In this document: one piece after another, positions 14,444-21,962 of the stretch
Position numbering within the stretch: the stretch's first letter is position 1
How the letters are laid out: every line of letters starts with the position of its first letter
Translations under genes and position numbers: made by a program
NCBI GenBank assembly: GCA_937923795.1
Contig: CALDWI010000041.1
Span: 1 to 23,257 of the forward strand
Reading direction: 5' to 3'
Source of the DNA: an uncultured Collinsella sp.
GTDB lineage: Bacteria; Actinomycetota; Coriobacteriia; Coriobacteriales; Coriobacteriaceae
DNA length: 23,257 bases
The notes under the pieces: generated by a model
Told to the model about the DNA's origin: nothing
Seen by the model: the letters and a program-made list of their open reading frames with translations, nothing else
The model's database searches: none

Positions 14444-14629
14444 TATGTGTTTCGCGGCTTGGTCAACGTCCCCTATTCTACGCTGCTCAGCGATACCTCT
14501 GAGCTGGGATTATGTGATATATCAGTTGAAGGGAAACTAATTGCTGGAGTGTTTCTGCGCCACGGGTTCAAGTGGGGTACGCTTGAAGGCGAAAAACAAG
14601 GGCGCGTAATTTGCGCGAAGGGAGCACAT

Positions 14630-15532
14630 ATGATTGTCGAGAACCATGCCTTGTGGGGCGAGGAGCCGACCGAGGAATATCCGGCGACGTTTACGTATTT
14701 GGGTGCCGAGCCGCTGCCCGATAAACCGAATGGCCGCCGCCCTGCCGTGATTATCTGCGGCGGAGGCGGGTTTACGCATATCGCTCCGCATGAGCAGGAT
14801 CCCGTGGCGTTTGCGTTTTTGGATCACGGCTACCAGGCCTTTGTGCTCAACTATGTGACGAGTGGCACGGGTGACGTGAGTTTTCCGCACCCGCAGGCAG
14901 ACCTTGCCAAGATGGTCGCCACGGTGCGCGCCAACGCCGACGAGTGGCATGTCGATCCCAAGCGCGTGTGCGTCGTGGGTTTCTCGGCGGGCGGTATGAT
15001 CTGCGCCTCGCTGGCAACACAGTGGAAGACCGGCCCCTTCGCGGCACTTGCCGGGGCGCGTCCGGACGACATTCGTCCCGATGCCGTGGTGCTGGGCTAT
15101 CCATTGCTCGACTTTGCCTATGTGCGCGACATGCAGACGCGCGATCCGCGCATTGACCTGCGCGTGCCCAAGACAGGCGGCAAGACGGGGCGCGACTTGC
15201 TCAACGACTACCTGTCGATGGTGACGGGCGGCGAGGCAACTGACGAGCATCTGGCCGACATCTGCCCCACCACGCATGTTTCGCGCCAGATGCCGCCGAC
15301 CTTTGTGTGGGGCGTGTCCGATGACAAGACGGCGCCGATCGCGCAGGTCTATCCGTTTGCGCAGCGCATGGCCGAGGAGGGCGTCGCATGCGAGATGCAC
15401 GTCTTTGACCAGGGCGGCCACGGCCTTTCGCTCGGCAACGCCAACACCGCGGTCGACAACGAGGACAAGCAGGTGGCTGTCCGTCCTTGGATTCGCTTAG
15501 CCTTCCGCTTCCTGGAGCGCCACGGGTTTTAG
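14630..15532 (+). CDS. Alpha/beta-hydrolase, acetyl-esterase/BD-FAE-like
   Basis: The 300-residue product is a probable cytoplasmic carboxylesterase; its substrate is unknown, though relatives deacetylate sugars or xylan. The oxyanion-hole segment CGGGGFTH lies at 43-50, the nucleophile elbow GFSAG at 117-121 (S119), the likely acid Asp at 231-232 in VSDDKTAP, and the catalytic histidine H264 in GGHGLSLG. No signal peptide is seen. The frame is open upstream, but GAAGGGA sits 6 bases before the ATG at 14630, and the upstream translation looks non-coding. The gene is divergent from PTS IIA and convergent with the GntR gene. Confidence 0.82.
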   Translation: MIVENHALWGEEPTEEYPATFTYLGAEPLPDKPNGRRPAVIICGGGGFTHIAPHEQDPVAFAFLDHGYQAFVLNYVTSGTGDVSFPHPQADLAKMVATVRANADEWHVDPKRVCVVGFSAGGMICASLATQWKTGPFAALAGARPDDIRPDAVVLGYPLLDFAYVRDMQTRDPRIDLRVPKTGGKTGRDLLNDYLSMVTGGEATDEHLADICPTTHVSRQMPPTFVWGVSDDKTAPIAQVYPFAQRMAEEGVACEMHVFDQGGHGLSLGNANTAVDNEDKQVAVRPWIRLAFRFLERHGF

Positions 15533-15607
15533 TTACGGCGTTTTACCACACGCCGCAACCACTTGACGCTGCGAGCCCGCCAGGGCGGCAATCTACCTTT
15601 CAACTTC

Positions 15608-15636
15608 GGCGGCATGACCAGAAGGTCAATGCCGCC
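15608..15636. terminator. Hairpin between convergent hydrolase and GntR genes
   Basis: GGCGGCATGACC (15608-15619) pairs with GGTCAATGCCGCC (15624-15636) with a single bulged A. It is followed on the plus strand by TCGTTTC, and on the minus strand by a less T-rich stretch. It is a plausible shared terminator for the two converging genes. A smaller CGGCGT/ACGCCG hairpin is at 15536-15555. Confidence 0.5.
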
Positions 15637-15692
15637 TCGTTTCAAGGCACCTTGCTCGCTCTGACGGGCTTTCGCTGTCGTTGCCAAAAGAA

Positions 15693-15723
15693 TGATCCCT
15701 TGGGGACGGAGGAAAACGGATCA
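15693..15723. repeat. TGATCC...GGATCA repeat-like palindrome
   Basis: TGATCC (15693-15698) and GGATCA (15718-15723) flank a centre containing GGGGACGGAGG. The intergenic region at 19035-19480 has related pieces (GGGGACG, AATGGATCATT). It looks like a degenerate dispersed intergenic element rather than a gene signal. Confidence 0.35.
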
Positions 15724-15778
15724 GTTTGGGCGGTGCTGGCGCCAAGGTTTAAGACCGACGTTGTCCCTTGTTGCTTCC

Positions 15779-16429
15779 CTACCAGACGGTGAACTGGGCG
15801 TTTTCTGTGTTCCAATGGACATCGCGAACGTAGTCGCGCACGCCCGTCGCATCTCGTGCTTCGAACAACTCAAGAATATGGGCATGTTCGTTGTTGGCTT
15901 TATTGAGCAGTTTGCACGCCGTCTCCTGGTCGACAGTCTCGTAATCGCGCTTGATAAAGCAGCGCTCGAGCTGCGAGATCATATCGCGCAGACGGTCGTT
16001 GCCGCAGCGGTTGAAGTACGTCAGATGAAAGTCTCGCTGAATGTCGTCGTACTTTCGGATGAGACCGCCTTGGATCGCGAGATCCATAGAGCCGACGAGA
16101 AATTTCAGCTGCGTAATGTCATCGTCGGTTAGGTTCGGACAGGAGAGATATGCGGCCTGCCCGTCGAGCGGTCCCATAATCTCAAAGACTTCAACGGCGT
16201 TTTGCTGATCGAACCCACGGACGCGGAATCCGCGGCGGGGGAGATTGTCCAGGTAGCCATCGCTTGCCAGCTGGATGAGCGCTTCGCGGACCGGCGTGCG
16301 CGACACGCCCATGGCATCGCAGATCGTCTGCTCGCTCAGCCGGTCGCCGGCGGACAACTCGCCGGCGTCAATACGGCTCGAAATATAGTCGTATACGTGG
16401 TCCTTCAGGGGCCTTCTGAGCGTTTCCAT
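15779..16429 (-). CDS. GntR-family transcriptional regulator, FCD (FadR) subfamily
   Basis: The 216-residue product has an N-terminal winged HTH (about 5-72) with LSEQTICDAMGVSRTPVREA, the classical GntR recognition-helix region. The C-terminal FCD domain has likely metal/ligand residues in DFHLTYF, NEHAHILELF and VRDVHW. AAGGAA precedes the ATG by about 9 bases. It is divergent from the dimethylargininase gene across a 255-base control region with a perfect GntR-type palindrome. It therefore probably represses that catabolic unit and is relieved by a pathway metabolite; the ligand is inferred, not seen. Confidence 0.92.
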   Translation of the reverse strand: METLRRPLKDHVYDYISSRIDAGELSAGDRLSEQTICDAMGVSRTPVREALIQLASDGYLDNLPRRGFRVRGFDQQNAVEVFEIMGPLDGQAAYLSCPNLTDDDITQLKFLVGSMDLAIQGGLIRKYDDIQRDFHLTYFNRCGNDRLRDMISQLERCFIKRDYETVDQETACKLLNKANNEHAHILELFEARDATGVRDYVRDVHWNTENAQFTVW

Positions 16430-16494
16430 GAGCTTATGTTCCTTAACTGTATATTTCTAAAATCAAATACGTTTCGCTTGAATAGCTCAATTGA

Positions 16495-16500
16495 ATTATA
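16495..16500 (-). promoter_or_regulatory. Candidate -10 box of the GntR gene
   Basis: A perfect TATAAT lies on the minus strand 66 bases upstream of the GntR ATG. The -35 region is weak, so expression may be low or need an activator. Confidence 0.4.
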
Positions 16501-16574
16501 GAACGACCAGCTAAATCGTGCTACTTTGCGCCGATACGTAAGAATACGCTTACCGATGAATATCTACCGTTCAG

Positions 16575-16588
16575 TATTGTATACAATA
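16575..16588. promoter_or_regulatory. GntR/FCD operator palindrome in the divergent control region
   Basis: TATTGTATACAATA is a perfect 14-bp palindrome. FCD-type GntR proteins are known to bind sites of the TTGTATACAA class. It is followed by a further overlapping TATACAA half-site and lies about 97 bases upstream of the dimethylargininase start. A smaller inverted repeat GTAAG/CTTAC is at 16538-16553. Confidence 0.65.
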
Positions 16589-16684
16589 TACAAAACAGGA
16601 AAACCGCACTAAGATAAAGCCATCGAAAGGAAGGCGGGCGCGAAGAAGTCCCGCTCTCTGCTAAGAGATCCAAGGAGGATCATC

Positions 16685-17461
16685 ATGACCAAGTTCAGCC
16701 ACGTCATCATCCGCCGCCCCGGCAAGTCCCTGAGCAATGGCATCACGAGTGCCCCCGAGCTTGGCCAGCCCATCTACGAGCGCGCCATCGAGGAGCACTA
16801 CGATTACGAGCATGCGCTCGAGCAGTGCGGCGTGGATGTCTCGGTGCTGCCGGCACTCGAGCAGTATCCTGACAGCTGCTTCGTCGAAGATCCGGCCGTT
16901 ATCACTCGCTGCGGCGCCATCATTACCAACCCCGGCGCCGATAGCCGCAACGGCGAGAAGGACGAGATCGAGCCGGCCGTCCGTCGCTTCTTTGACGACG
17001 AGCATGTCAAGCACATCGTTTCTCCGGGCACGCTCGACGGCGGCGACGTCATGATGGTCGGCGACCATTTCTACGTCGGTCGCTCCGCTCGCACCAACGA
17101 AGAGGGCATCCGCCAGTTCTGCGAGATTCTCGAGGGCTGGGGCCTCGAGGGTTCCGAGGTTCCGCTGGAGGAGGTCCTGCACCTCAAGACGGGCGTCAAC
17201 TACATCGAGGACAACAACATGCTCGTCTCCGGTGAGTTTATCGATAAACCCGACTTTGCCCAGTACAACAAGATCATCGTGCCCGAGGACGAGGCTTACG
17301 GCGCCAACTGCATCTGGGTCAACGGTACGGTCATCGTCGCCGAGGGCTATCCGACCGTGCTCAAGGCCGTGCAGGATCTGGGCTACAAGACGCTCGTCGT
17401 CGATACCTCCGAGTATCGCAAGGTCGACGGCGGCCTTTCTTGCCTGTCACTGCGCTTCTAA
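16685..17461 (+). CDS. Dimethylargininase (DDAH)-family amidinohydrolase
   Basis: The 258-residue product belongs to the guanidino-group-modifying enzymes that hydrolyse N-omega-methylated arginines to citrulline plus methylamines. The length matches bacterial DDAH (about 254). The catalytic Cys is in GGLSCLSL (C253), the His in LHLKTG (H166) and an Asp in TLDGGD (D118). Substrate-contact segments are FVEDP (67-71) and GRSARTN (132-138). AAGGAGG lies just before the ATG, in the loop of a small GATCC/GGATC hairpin (16667-16681). It is divergent from a GntR gene and is followed by a basic amino acid antiporter, fitting uptake and breakdown of arginine-like substrates. Another guanidino substrate cannot be excluded. 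Confidence 0.85.
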   Translation: MTKFSHVIIRRPGKSLSNGITSAPELGQPIYERAIEEHYDYEHALEQCGVDVSVLPALEQYPDSCFVEDPAVITRCGAIITNPGADSRNGEKDEIEPAVRRFFDDEHVKHIVSPGTLDGGDVMMVGDHFYVGRSARTNEEGIRQFCEILEGWGLEGSEVPLEEVLHLKTGVNYIEDNNMLVSGEFIDKPDFAQYNKIIVPEDEAYGANCIWVNGTVIVAEGYPTVLKAVQDLGYKTLVVDTSEYRKVDGGLSCLSLRF

Positions 17462-17496
17462 CGCGATGGCTGTAACAGTCTGATGATCGCTTGACC

Positions 17497-17539
17497 GATG
17501 GCCCGGCACCCGATTCGGGACGTCCGGGCCATCTTTCGT
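17497..17539 (+). terminator. Hairpin between DDAH and antiporter genes
   Basis: GATGGCCCGG (17497-17506) pairs with CCGGGCCATC (17524-17533), and the loop itself contains a CCCG/CGGG stem. TTTCGTT follows. It probably causes partial termination, so that the antiporter is made in smaller amounts than the enzyme. Confidence 0.65.
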
Positions 17540-17570
17540 TCGATCACATGATGAAGGGGGTGCACATACA

Positions 17571-19034
17571 ATGGCCTCTAAAGCTCAAAACGACGAGATT
17601 ATCGACCCTAATGGCCTCGATCTCTTTCGTCTGACCATGATGGTCATTACCGCCAGTATTTGTGGCGGCATCTTCTCGCTTGCCGGCGATATGGCAGCGG
17701 GCGGGGCAAATACCGGTGCAGTTATCGTCTCGTGGGGAATTTGCTTTATTGGCGTCTTTGCGCTGATGATGGTGTTCAACGGTTTGTCTCAGGCCCGTCC
17801 CGACCTGACCGGCGGCATCTATGCATACGCTGCGGCCGGTTTTGGCGATTACATTGGATTCAACTCCGCCTGGGGCTACTGGATCAGCGCATGTCTTTCC
17901 AACGTGAGCTTTGCGCTCTTGCTGTTTAGCGCGCTGGGCTATTTCTTCCCTGCGTTTGGCGCGGGCAACAACTTGCTTTCCATCGTCTGCGCCAGTGTGT
18001 TTTTGTGGTTCCTTACCGCCCTTGTGCTTCGTGGCGTTAAGGAGGCTGCGGGCATTAACACGATCGTTACGTTGGCGAAGCTGGTGCCGCTGGGACTCTT
18101 TGTGCTGAGCATCGTGCTCCTGGGCAAGTTCAACGTCGATATCTTTATGGACAACTTCTGGGGAGAGCCGGCTGGTCCTGGCTTTGGCGAGCAGGTTGTC
18201 TCGACCATGATCGCCCTTGTCTGGGTCTTCACGGGCATCGAGGGCGCTGTCGTTATCTCGGGCCGTGCAAAGTACGTGCGTGACGTCGGCCGCTCGACGG
18301 CACTTGGATTCGCGGCTGTGTTCACGCTGTATCTGATCATCTCGATGCTGTCACTCGGCATTATGCCGCGCGAGGAGATGGCACAGCTCGCAACGCCCTC
18401 CATGGCGGGAATTCTCGAGTGCGCAATCGGTCCTGTTGGCGCTGCCATCGTAAACCTTGGCGTTATTCTCTCGCTGGTCGGCGCGATGCTGGGCTACGTT
18501 ATCATTGCATCCGAGACGCCGTTCGAGGCAGCGCGCCAGGGGTCCTTCCCTCTGGCGTTTGCCAAGACGAACAAACACGATGCCCCGGTGGTAACGGTTC
18601 TCGTGAGCTCCGGCATTACGCAACTCTTCTTGATCGTGTCGTATGTGGCGGCGAGCACCTATCAGTTCTTCTATAGCTGCGCAGTCAATACGATTCTGGT
18701 TCCGTATGTTTGCTCGGCTGCCTATTACATGGTGATTGGCTGGAAGAACGAGCATCTGGACGGGCCGCATGCGCCAAGCGTCGGCAAAGCTCGCTTCTTC
18801 GGTACGCTCGGCTTCATCTACACATTGTTCCTGGTGTGGTCGACGGGTCTTCAGGGCGTTATGATCACGACGATTCTTTTTGCTCCGGCCATTCCCGTCT
18901 ATATGCTGGGCGAGCGAGGCCGCGGTAAGCCGGTGCTTCCGCATCTGCACGACAAGCTGATCGCAGCGGTGGTCATTGTCGTGGCAATCATTTCGCTGTA
19001 TCTGCACTTTGCCGGCATTGCGCCGATTGTCTAA
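17571..19034 (+). CDS. APC-family basic amino acid/polyamine antiporter (ArcD-like)
   Basis: The 487-residue product is a membrane transporter with about 12-13 hydrophobic helices from residue 18 to the C terminus. Helix 1 has the APC hallmark ASICGGIFSL, and a later segment reads FTGIEGAVVISGRAKYVRDV, typical of the arginine/ornithine, lysine and agmatine antiporter group. This group exchanges a basic amino acid for its degradation product. Lying directly after the DDAH gene, it probably imports arginine or methylarginine, perhaps against citrulline or ornithine; this is inferred. GAAGGGGG is 10 bases before the ATG. The two genes are separated by a partial terminator. Confidence 0.88.
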   Translation: MASKAQNDEIIDPNGLDLFRLTMMVITASICGGIFSLAGDMAAGGANTGAVIVSWGICFIGVFALMMVFNGLSQARPDLTGGIYAYAAAGFGDYIGFNSAWGYWISACLSNVSFALLLFSALGYFFPAFGAGNNLLSIVCASVFLWFLTALVLRGVKEAAGINTIVTLAKLVPLGLFVLSIVLLGKFNVDIFMDNFWGEPAGPGFGEQVVSTMIALVWVFTGIEGAVVISGRAKYVRDVGRSTALGFAAVFTLYLIISMLSLGIMPREEMAQLATPSMAGILECAIGPVGAAIVNLGVILSLVGAMLGYVIIASETPFEAARQGSFPLAFAKTNKHDAPVVTVLVSSGITQLFLIVSYVAASTYQFFYSCAVNTILVPYVCSAAYYMVIGWKNEHLDGPHAPSVGKARFFGTLGFIYTLFLVWSTGLQGVMITTILFAPAIPVYMLGERGRGKPVLPHLHDKLIAAVVIVVAIISLYLHFAGIAPIV

Positions 19035-19145
19035 GGCTATGGCGAGTTTCATTGCTTGGTAAGCCGGCGGGCATTGCGTATCGGTGCTACTTGGCATTCC
19101 ATAGCTGATGTGGGTCTCTATAACGTGCCTTTGTGAGCGCCCACC

Positions 19146-19185
19146 AAGCCCGCGCAGGTGACATTTGTTGCCAGCGCGGGCCTTT
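19146..19185 (+). terminator. Probable terminator of the antiporter gene
   Basis: GCCCGCGC (19148-19155) pairs with GCGCGGGC (19174-19181) around an 18-base loop and is followed by CTTTG. It lies about 114 bases after the stop codon. Confidence 0.55.
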
Positions 19186-19363
19186 GCTGTTGCGGCGAAA
19201 TGCTGCCGGCAGCTGGGGACGTTCCTGTTGTGCCGGCGCCTTGGGACACTCCTTGGTTGTTTTGCATGCGACGAAGGGAATGGATCATTTTGTCGAGGGG
19301 GCGGGCGGCTTTCGGTCCTCGGGGAAACCACGGCCCGGAATCCCCCTTGCACCAATCTGTCGA

Positions 19364-19393
19364 TTGAACATCGGTGTGTGTTCGCGCTATCAT
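19364..19393 (+). promoter_or_regulatory. Probable promoter of feoAB
   Basis: TTGAAC (19364-19369) is followed after 18 bases by TATCAT (19388-19393, 5 of 6 matches). Operator-like repeats begin 13 bases downstream, over the expected start point. Confidence 0.55.
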
Positions 19394-19405
19394 GCGTGGT
19401 TAAAT

Positions 19406-19430
19406 GGTTAGCCATGGCAAACGGTTAGCC
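19406..19430. promoter_or_regulatory. Direct GGTTAGCC repeats over the feoAB start region
   Basis: GGTTAGCC occurs at 19406-19413 and 19423-19430, a 17-base period. The first copy forms the near-palindrome GTTAGCCATGGCAAAC (19407-19422, one mismatched pair). GGTTAG is also the half-site of DtxR/IdeR iron-responsive boxes, so an Fe-dependent repressor is a reasonable candidate. The full symmetric DtxR consensus is not present. Confidence 0.5.
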
Positions 19431-19480
19431 AAGTTAAACAAAATGCAACGCCCTGTGGGCGCCGGGGGAGGAACGCGGAC

Positions 19481-21841
19481 GTGAGACTCGATACACTCGA
19501 GATTGGAAAGGATGCCGTTGTCGCATCGGTGGCATCGGACGATCAGGCACTCCGACAGCATATTTTGGACATGGGCCTAACGCCGGGCACCGAAGTCACC
19601 ATGATGAAGTACGCCCCTATGGGCGACCCGCTCGAGATTCGCCTGCGTGGCTATGAGTTGACGCTGCGCAAGGACGATGCCGCTCGCATCGAGCTCGTGG
19701 GCATTCACGACACTGATACGGGTCCGCGCGCTAACGCCGCAATCGGCACGACGGAGCATCCGGCCCTGGGCGAGGGGACGTATTCGCCCCGCGCGGCAAA
19801 GACGGCCGTGCCCGAGGGCGCACCGCTACATTTTGCCCTCGCCGGCAACCAAAACTGCGGCAAGACCACGCTGTTCAACCAGCTGACGGGCTCCAACCAG
19901 CATGTCGGTAACTTTCCTGGCGTGACGGTCGACCGCAAAGATGGCACCATCCGCAACCACCCCGAGGCAAGCGTTACCGACCTGCCCGGCATTTATTCTC
20001 TGTCGCCGTACACAGGCGAGGAGATCGTAAGCCGCCAGTTTATCCTGGATGAGCACCCCGACGCCATCATCGATATCATCGACGCCACCAACATCGAGCG
20101 TAACCTGTACCTGACGCTGCAGCTTATGGAGCTCGATCGACCCATGGTCATCGCGCTCAACATGATGGACGAGGTGACGGCCAACGGCGGCGCCGTGGAC
20201 GTCAACCTGCTCGAGAGCCTGCTGGGCGTGCCTGTTGTTCCCATTAGTGCTGCCCGCAACGAGGGTATTGGCGAGTTGGTGGATCATGCCTTGCACGTGG
20301 CGCGGTTCCGCGAGCGTCCCGGTCGCCTGGACTTCTGCGCGCCCGATGGTCCGGACGGCGGCGCGCTGCATCGCTGCATTCACGGCATCGCCAACCTTAT
20401 CGAGGACCATGCCGCGACGGCGCACATTCCCGTGCGTTTTGCGGCGACCAAGCTGGTTGAGGGCGACGAGCTGGTGACCGAGGCGCTTCACCTGGACCGC
20501 AACGAGCTCGACGCCATCGAGCACATCATTAGCCAAATGGAGGGCGAGGCCGGCACCGACCGTCTATCTGCGCTGGCTGACATGCGCTTCGGCTTTATCG
20601 GCGACGTGTGCGGGCGTTGCGTCGTCAAGCCGCACGAGAGCCGCGAGCACGTACGCTCCGTCAAGATTGACCGCATCCTGACGGGTCGTTACACGGCCAT
20701 CCCGGCGTTCCTGGTGATCATGGGTCTCGTCTTTTGGCTGACGTTTGGCGTGATCGGCGCGGCGTTGCAGGGACTTATGGAGGACGGCATCGCTGCCATC
20801 ATCGCCTCGGCCGATGCGGGTCTCAAGGCGTTCGGCACCAACGACGTAGTGCGCTCGCTGGCTGTCGACGGCGTGCTTACGGGTGTGGGCAGCGTGCTGA
20901 CCTTCCTGCCGATTATCGTCGTGCTCTTTTTGTTCCTCTCCATTCTGGAGGACTCGGGCTACATGGCGCGTGTTGCCTTTGTCATGGATAAGGTGCTGCG
21001 CCGCTTTGGCCTTTCGGGCCGCAGCTTTGTGCCCATGCTCGTCGGGTTTGGCTGCACCGTGCCGGCTATCATGTCGACCCGTACGCTCCCATCCGAGCAC
21101 GACCGCAAGATGACCGTCATGCTCACGCCGTTCATGAGCTGCTCGGCCAAGCTGCCGGTTTACGGCTTGCTGTGCGGAGCATTCTTCCCGCAGGCGACGG
21201 TCCCCGCCATGGTCTCGCTCTATCTGATTGGCATTGCGGTCGGCTGCATTGCCGCTCTGGTGCTCAACCGCACGGCATTTAAGGGCGACCCGGTGCCGTT
21301 TATCATGGAGCTTCCCAACTACCGCTTGCCGAGTGTCAAGACGACGGTGACGCTGGCATGGGATAAGGCCAAGGACTTTATTACCAAGGCCTTTACCATT
21401 ATCTTTGCCGCGACCGTGGTCATCTGGTTCCTTCAGACGTTCGACATCCGCTTTAATGTGGTCGCCGATCAGTCGCAGAGTCTGCTTGCCGGTCTGGGTA
21501 GCATTATCGCGCCGGCGCTGGCGCCGCTTGGCTTTGGCGACTGGCGTGCATCCACGGCGCTCGTCACCGGACTTATCGCCAAGGAGAGTGTCATCTCGAC
21601 CCTCACGGTGCTTTTGGGTGCAACGTCGCCCGCGGCACTGTCGACCATGTTTTCGCCGTTTACCGCCTACGTGTTCCTGGTCTTTACGCTGCTGTACCCG
21701 CCGTGCGTGGCAGCCATCGGTGCCGTCAAGAGCGAGCTGGGCGCGCGCTACGCCGTTGCCGTGTTCGCGTTTCAGGTGGCAGTCGCCTGGATCGTGGCGT
21801 TTGTCGTGCATTCGGCGGGCATATTGCTGGGGCTGGCTTAG
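19481..21841 (+). CDS. Ferrous iron transporter, FeoA-FeoB fusion
   Basis: The 786-residue product imports Fe2+ across the membrane. Residues 1-75 are a FeoA (SH3-like) domain, normally a separate protein, with ILDMGLTPGTEVTM. The FeoB G-domain follows, with G1 GNQNCGKTT (122-130), G3 DLPG (167-170) and G4 NMMD (227-230). The membrane part carries the paired Gate segments around GFGCTVPAIMSTRT and FMSCSAKLPVY, and LYPPCVAAIGAVKSE near the C terminus, each with conserved Cys. The start is GTG at 19481 with GGGAGGA about 8 bases upstream. It is preceded by a probable iron-responsive control region and followed by a strong hairpin. Confidence 0.95.
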   Translation: MRLDTLEIGKDAVVASVASDDQALRQHILDMGLTPGTEVTMMKYAPMGDPLEIRLRGYELTLRKDDAARIELVGIHDTDTGPRANAAIGTTEHPALGEGTYSPRAAKTAVPEGAPLHFALAGNQNCGKTTLFNQLTGSNQHVGNFPGVTVDRKDGTIRNHPEASVTDLPGIYSLSPYTGEEIVSRQFILDEHPDAIIDIIDATNIERNLYLTLQLMELDRPMVIALNMMDEVTANGGAVDVNLLESLLGVPVVPISAARNEGIGELVDHALHVARFRERPGRLDFCAPDGPDGGALHRCIHGIANLIEDHAATAHIPVRFAATKLVEGDELVTEALHLDRNELDAIEHIISQMEGEAGTDRLSALADMRFGFIGDVCGRCVVKPHESREHVRSVKIDRILTGRYTAIPAFLVIMGLVFWLTFGVIGAALQGLMEDGIAAIIASADAGLKAFGTNDVVRSLAVDGVLTGVGSVLTFLPIIVVLFLFLSILEDSGYMARVAFVMDKVLRRFGLSGRSFVPMLVGFGCTVPAIMSTRTLPSEHDRKMTVMLTPFMSCSAKLPVYGLLCGAFFPQATVPAMVSLYLIGIAVGCIAALVLNRTAFKGDPVPFIMELPNYRLPSVKTTVTLAWDKAKDFITKAFTIIFAATVVIWFLQTFDIRFNVVADQSQSLLAGLGSIIAPALAPLGFGDWRASTALVTGLIAKESVISTLTVLLGATSPAALSTMFSPFTAYVFLVFTLLYPPCVAAIGAVKSELGARYAVAVFAFQVAVAWIVAFVVHSAGILLGLA

Positions 21842-21882
21842 TTATTTATTGACGGCGCAACCTCTGTGTATCGAATTGTTTT

Positions 21883-21917
21883 CGGCCCCGCATCTGTTGC
21901 TGACAGATGCGGGGCCG
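21883..21917 (+). terminator. 15-bp perfect terminator hairpin after feoAB
   Basis: Bases 21883-21897 pair perfectly with 21903-21917 around a 5-base loop. Only TTGCTAT follows, so the T-run is weak. The hairpin contains the -35 box of the next promoter. Confidence 0.8.
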
Positions 21918-21929
21918 TTGCTATATAAT
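21900..21929 (+). promoter_or_regulatory. Promoter of the SotB-like gene, embedded in the feoAB terminator
   Basis: CTGACA (21900-21905, 5 of 6 matches) in the terminator loop and 3' arm is followed after 18 bases by a perfect TATAAT (21924-21929). The start codon lies 34 bases further on. Confidence 0.62.
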
Positions 21930-21962
21930 CGCCTCCGCTCAAAATGATTGGAGACGTTATAT

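Larger units (their letters stand above)
19035..19480. other. 446-base intergenic region between antiporter and feoAB
   Basis: I see no credible gene here. It contains a probable antiporter terminator (GCCCGCGC 19148-19155 with GCGCGGGC 19174-19181, then CTTT). A GC-rich stretch with GGGGACG and GGGACA motifs follows (about 19200-19260) and resembles other dispersed intergenic elements in the window. The feoAB promoter and operator-like repeats (19364-19430) lie at the end. Confidence 0.6.

Noticed and set aside
14291..14629. N-terminal extension of the alpha/beta hydrolase
   Set aside because: It would overlap the start of the divergent PTS IIA gene and its operator, and its sequence is not esterase-like.
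20564..21811. 415-codon minus-strand open frame opposite feoAB
   Set aside because: The translation is R/H/K/D-rich with no hydrophobic core, typical of an antisense reading of a membrane-protein gene.
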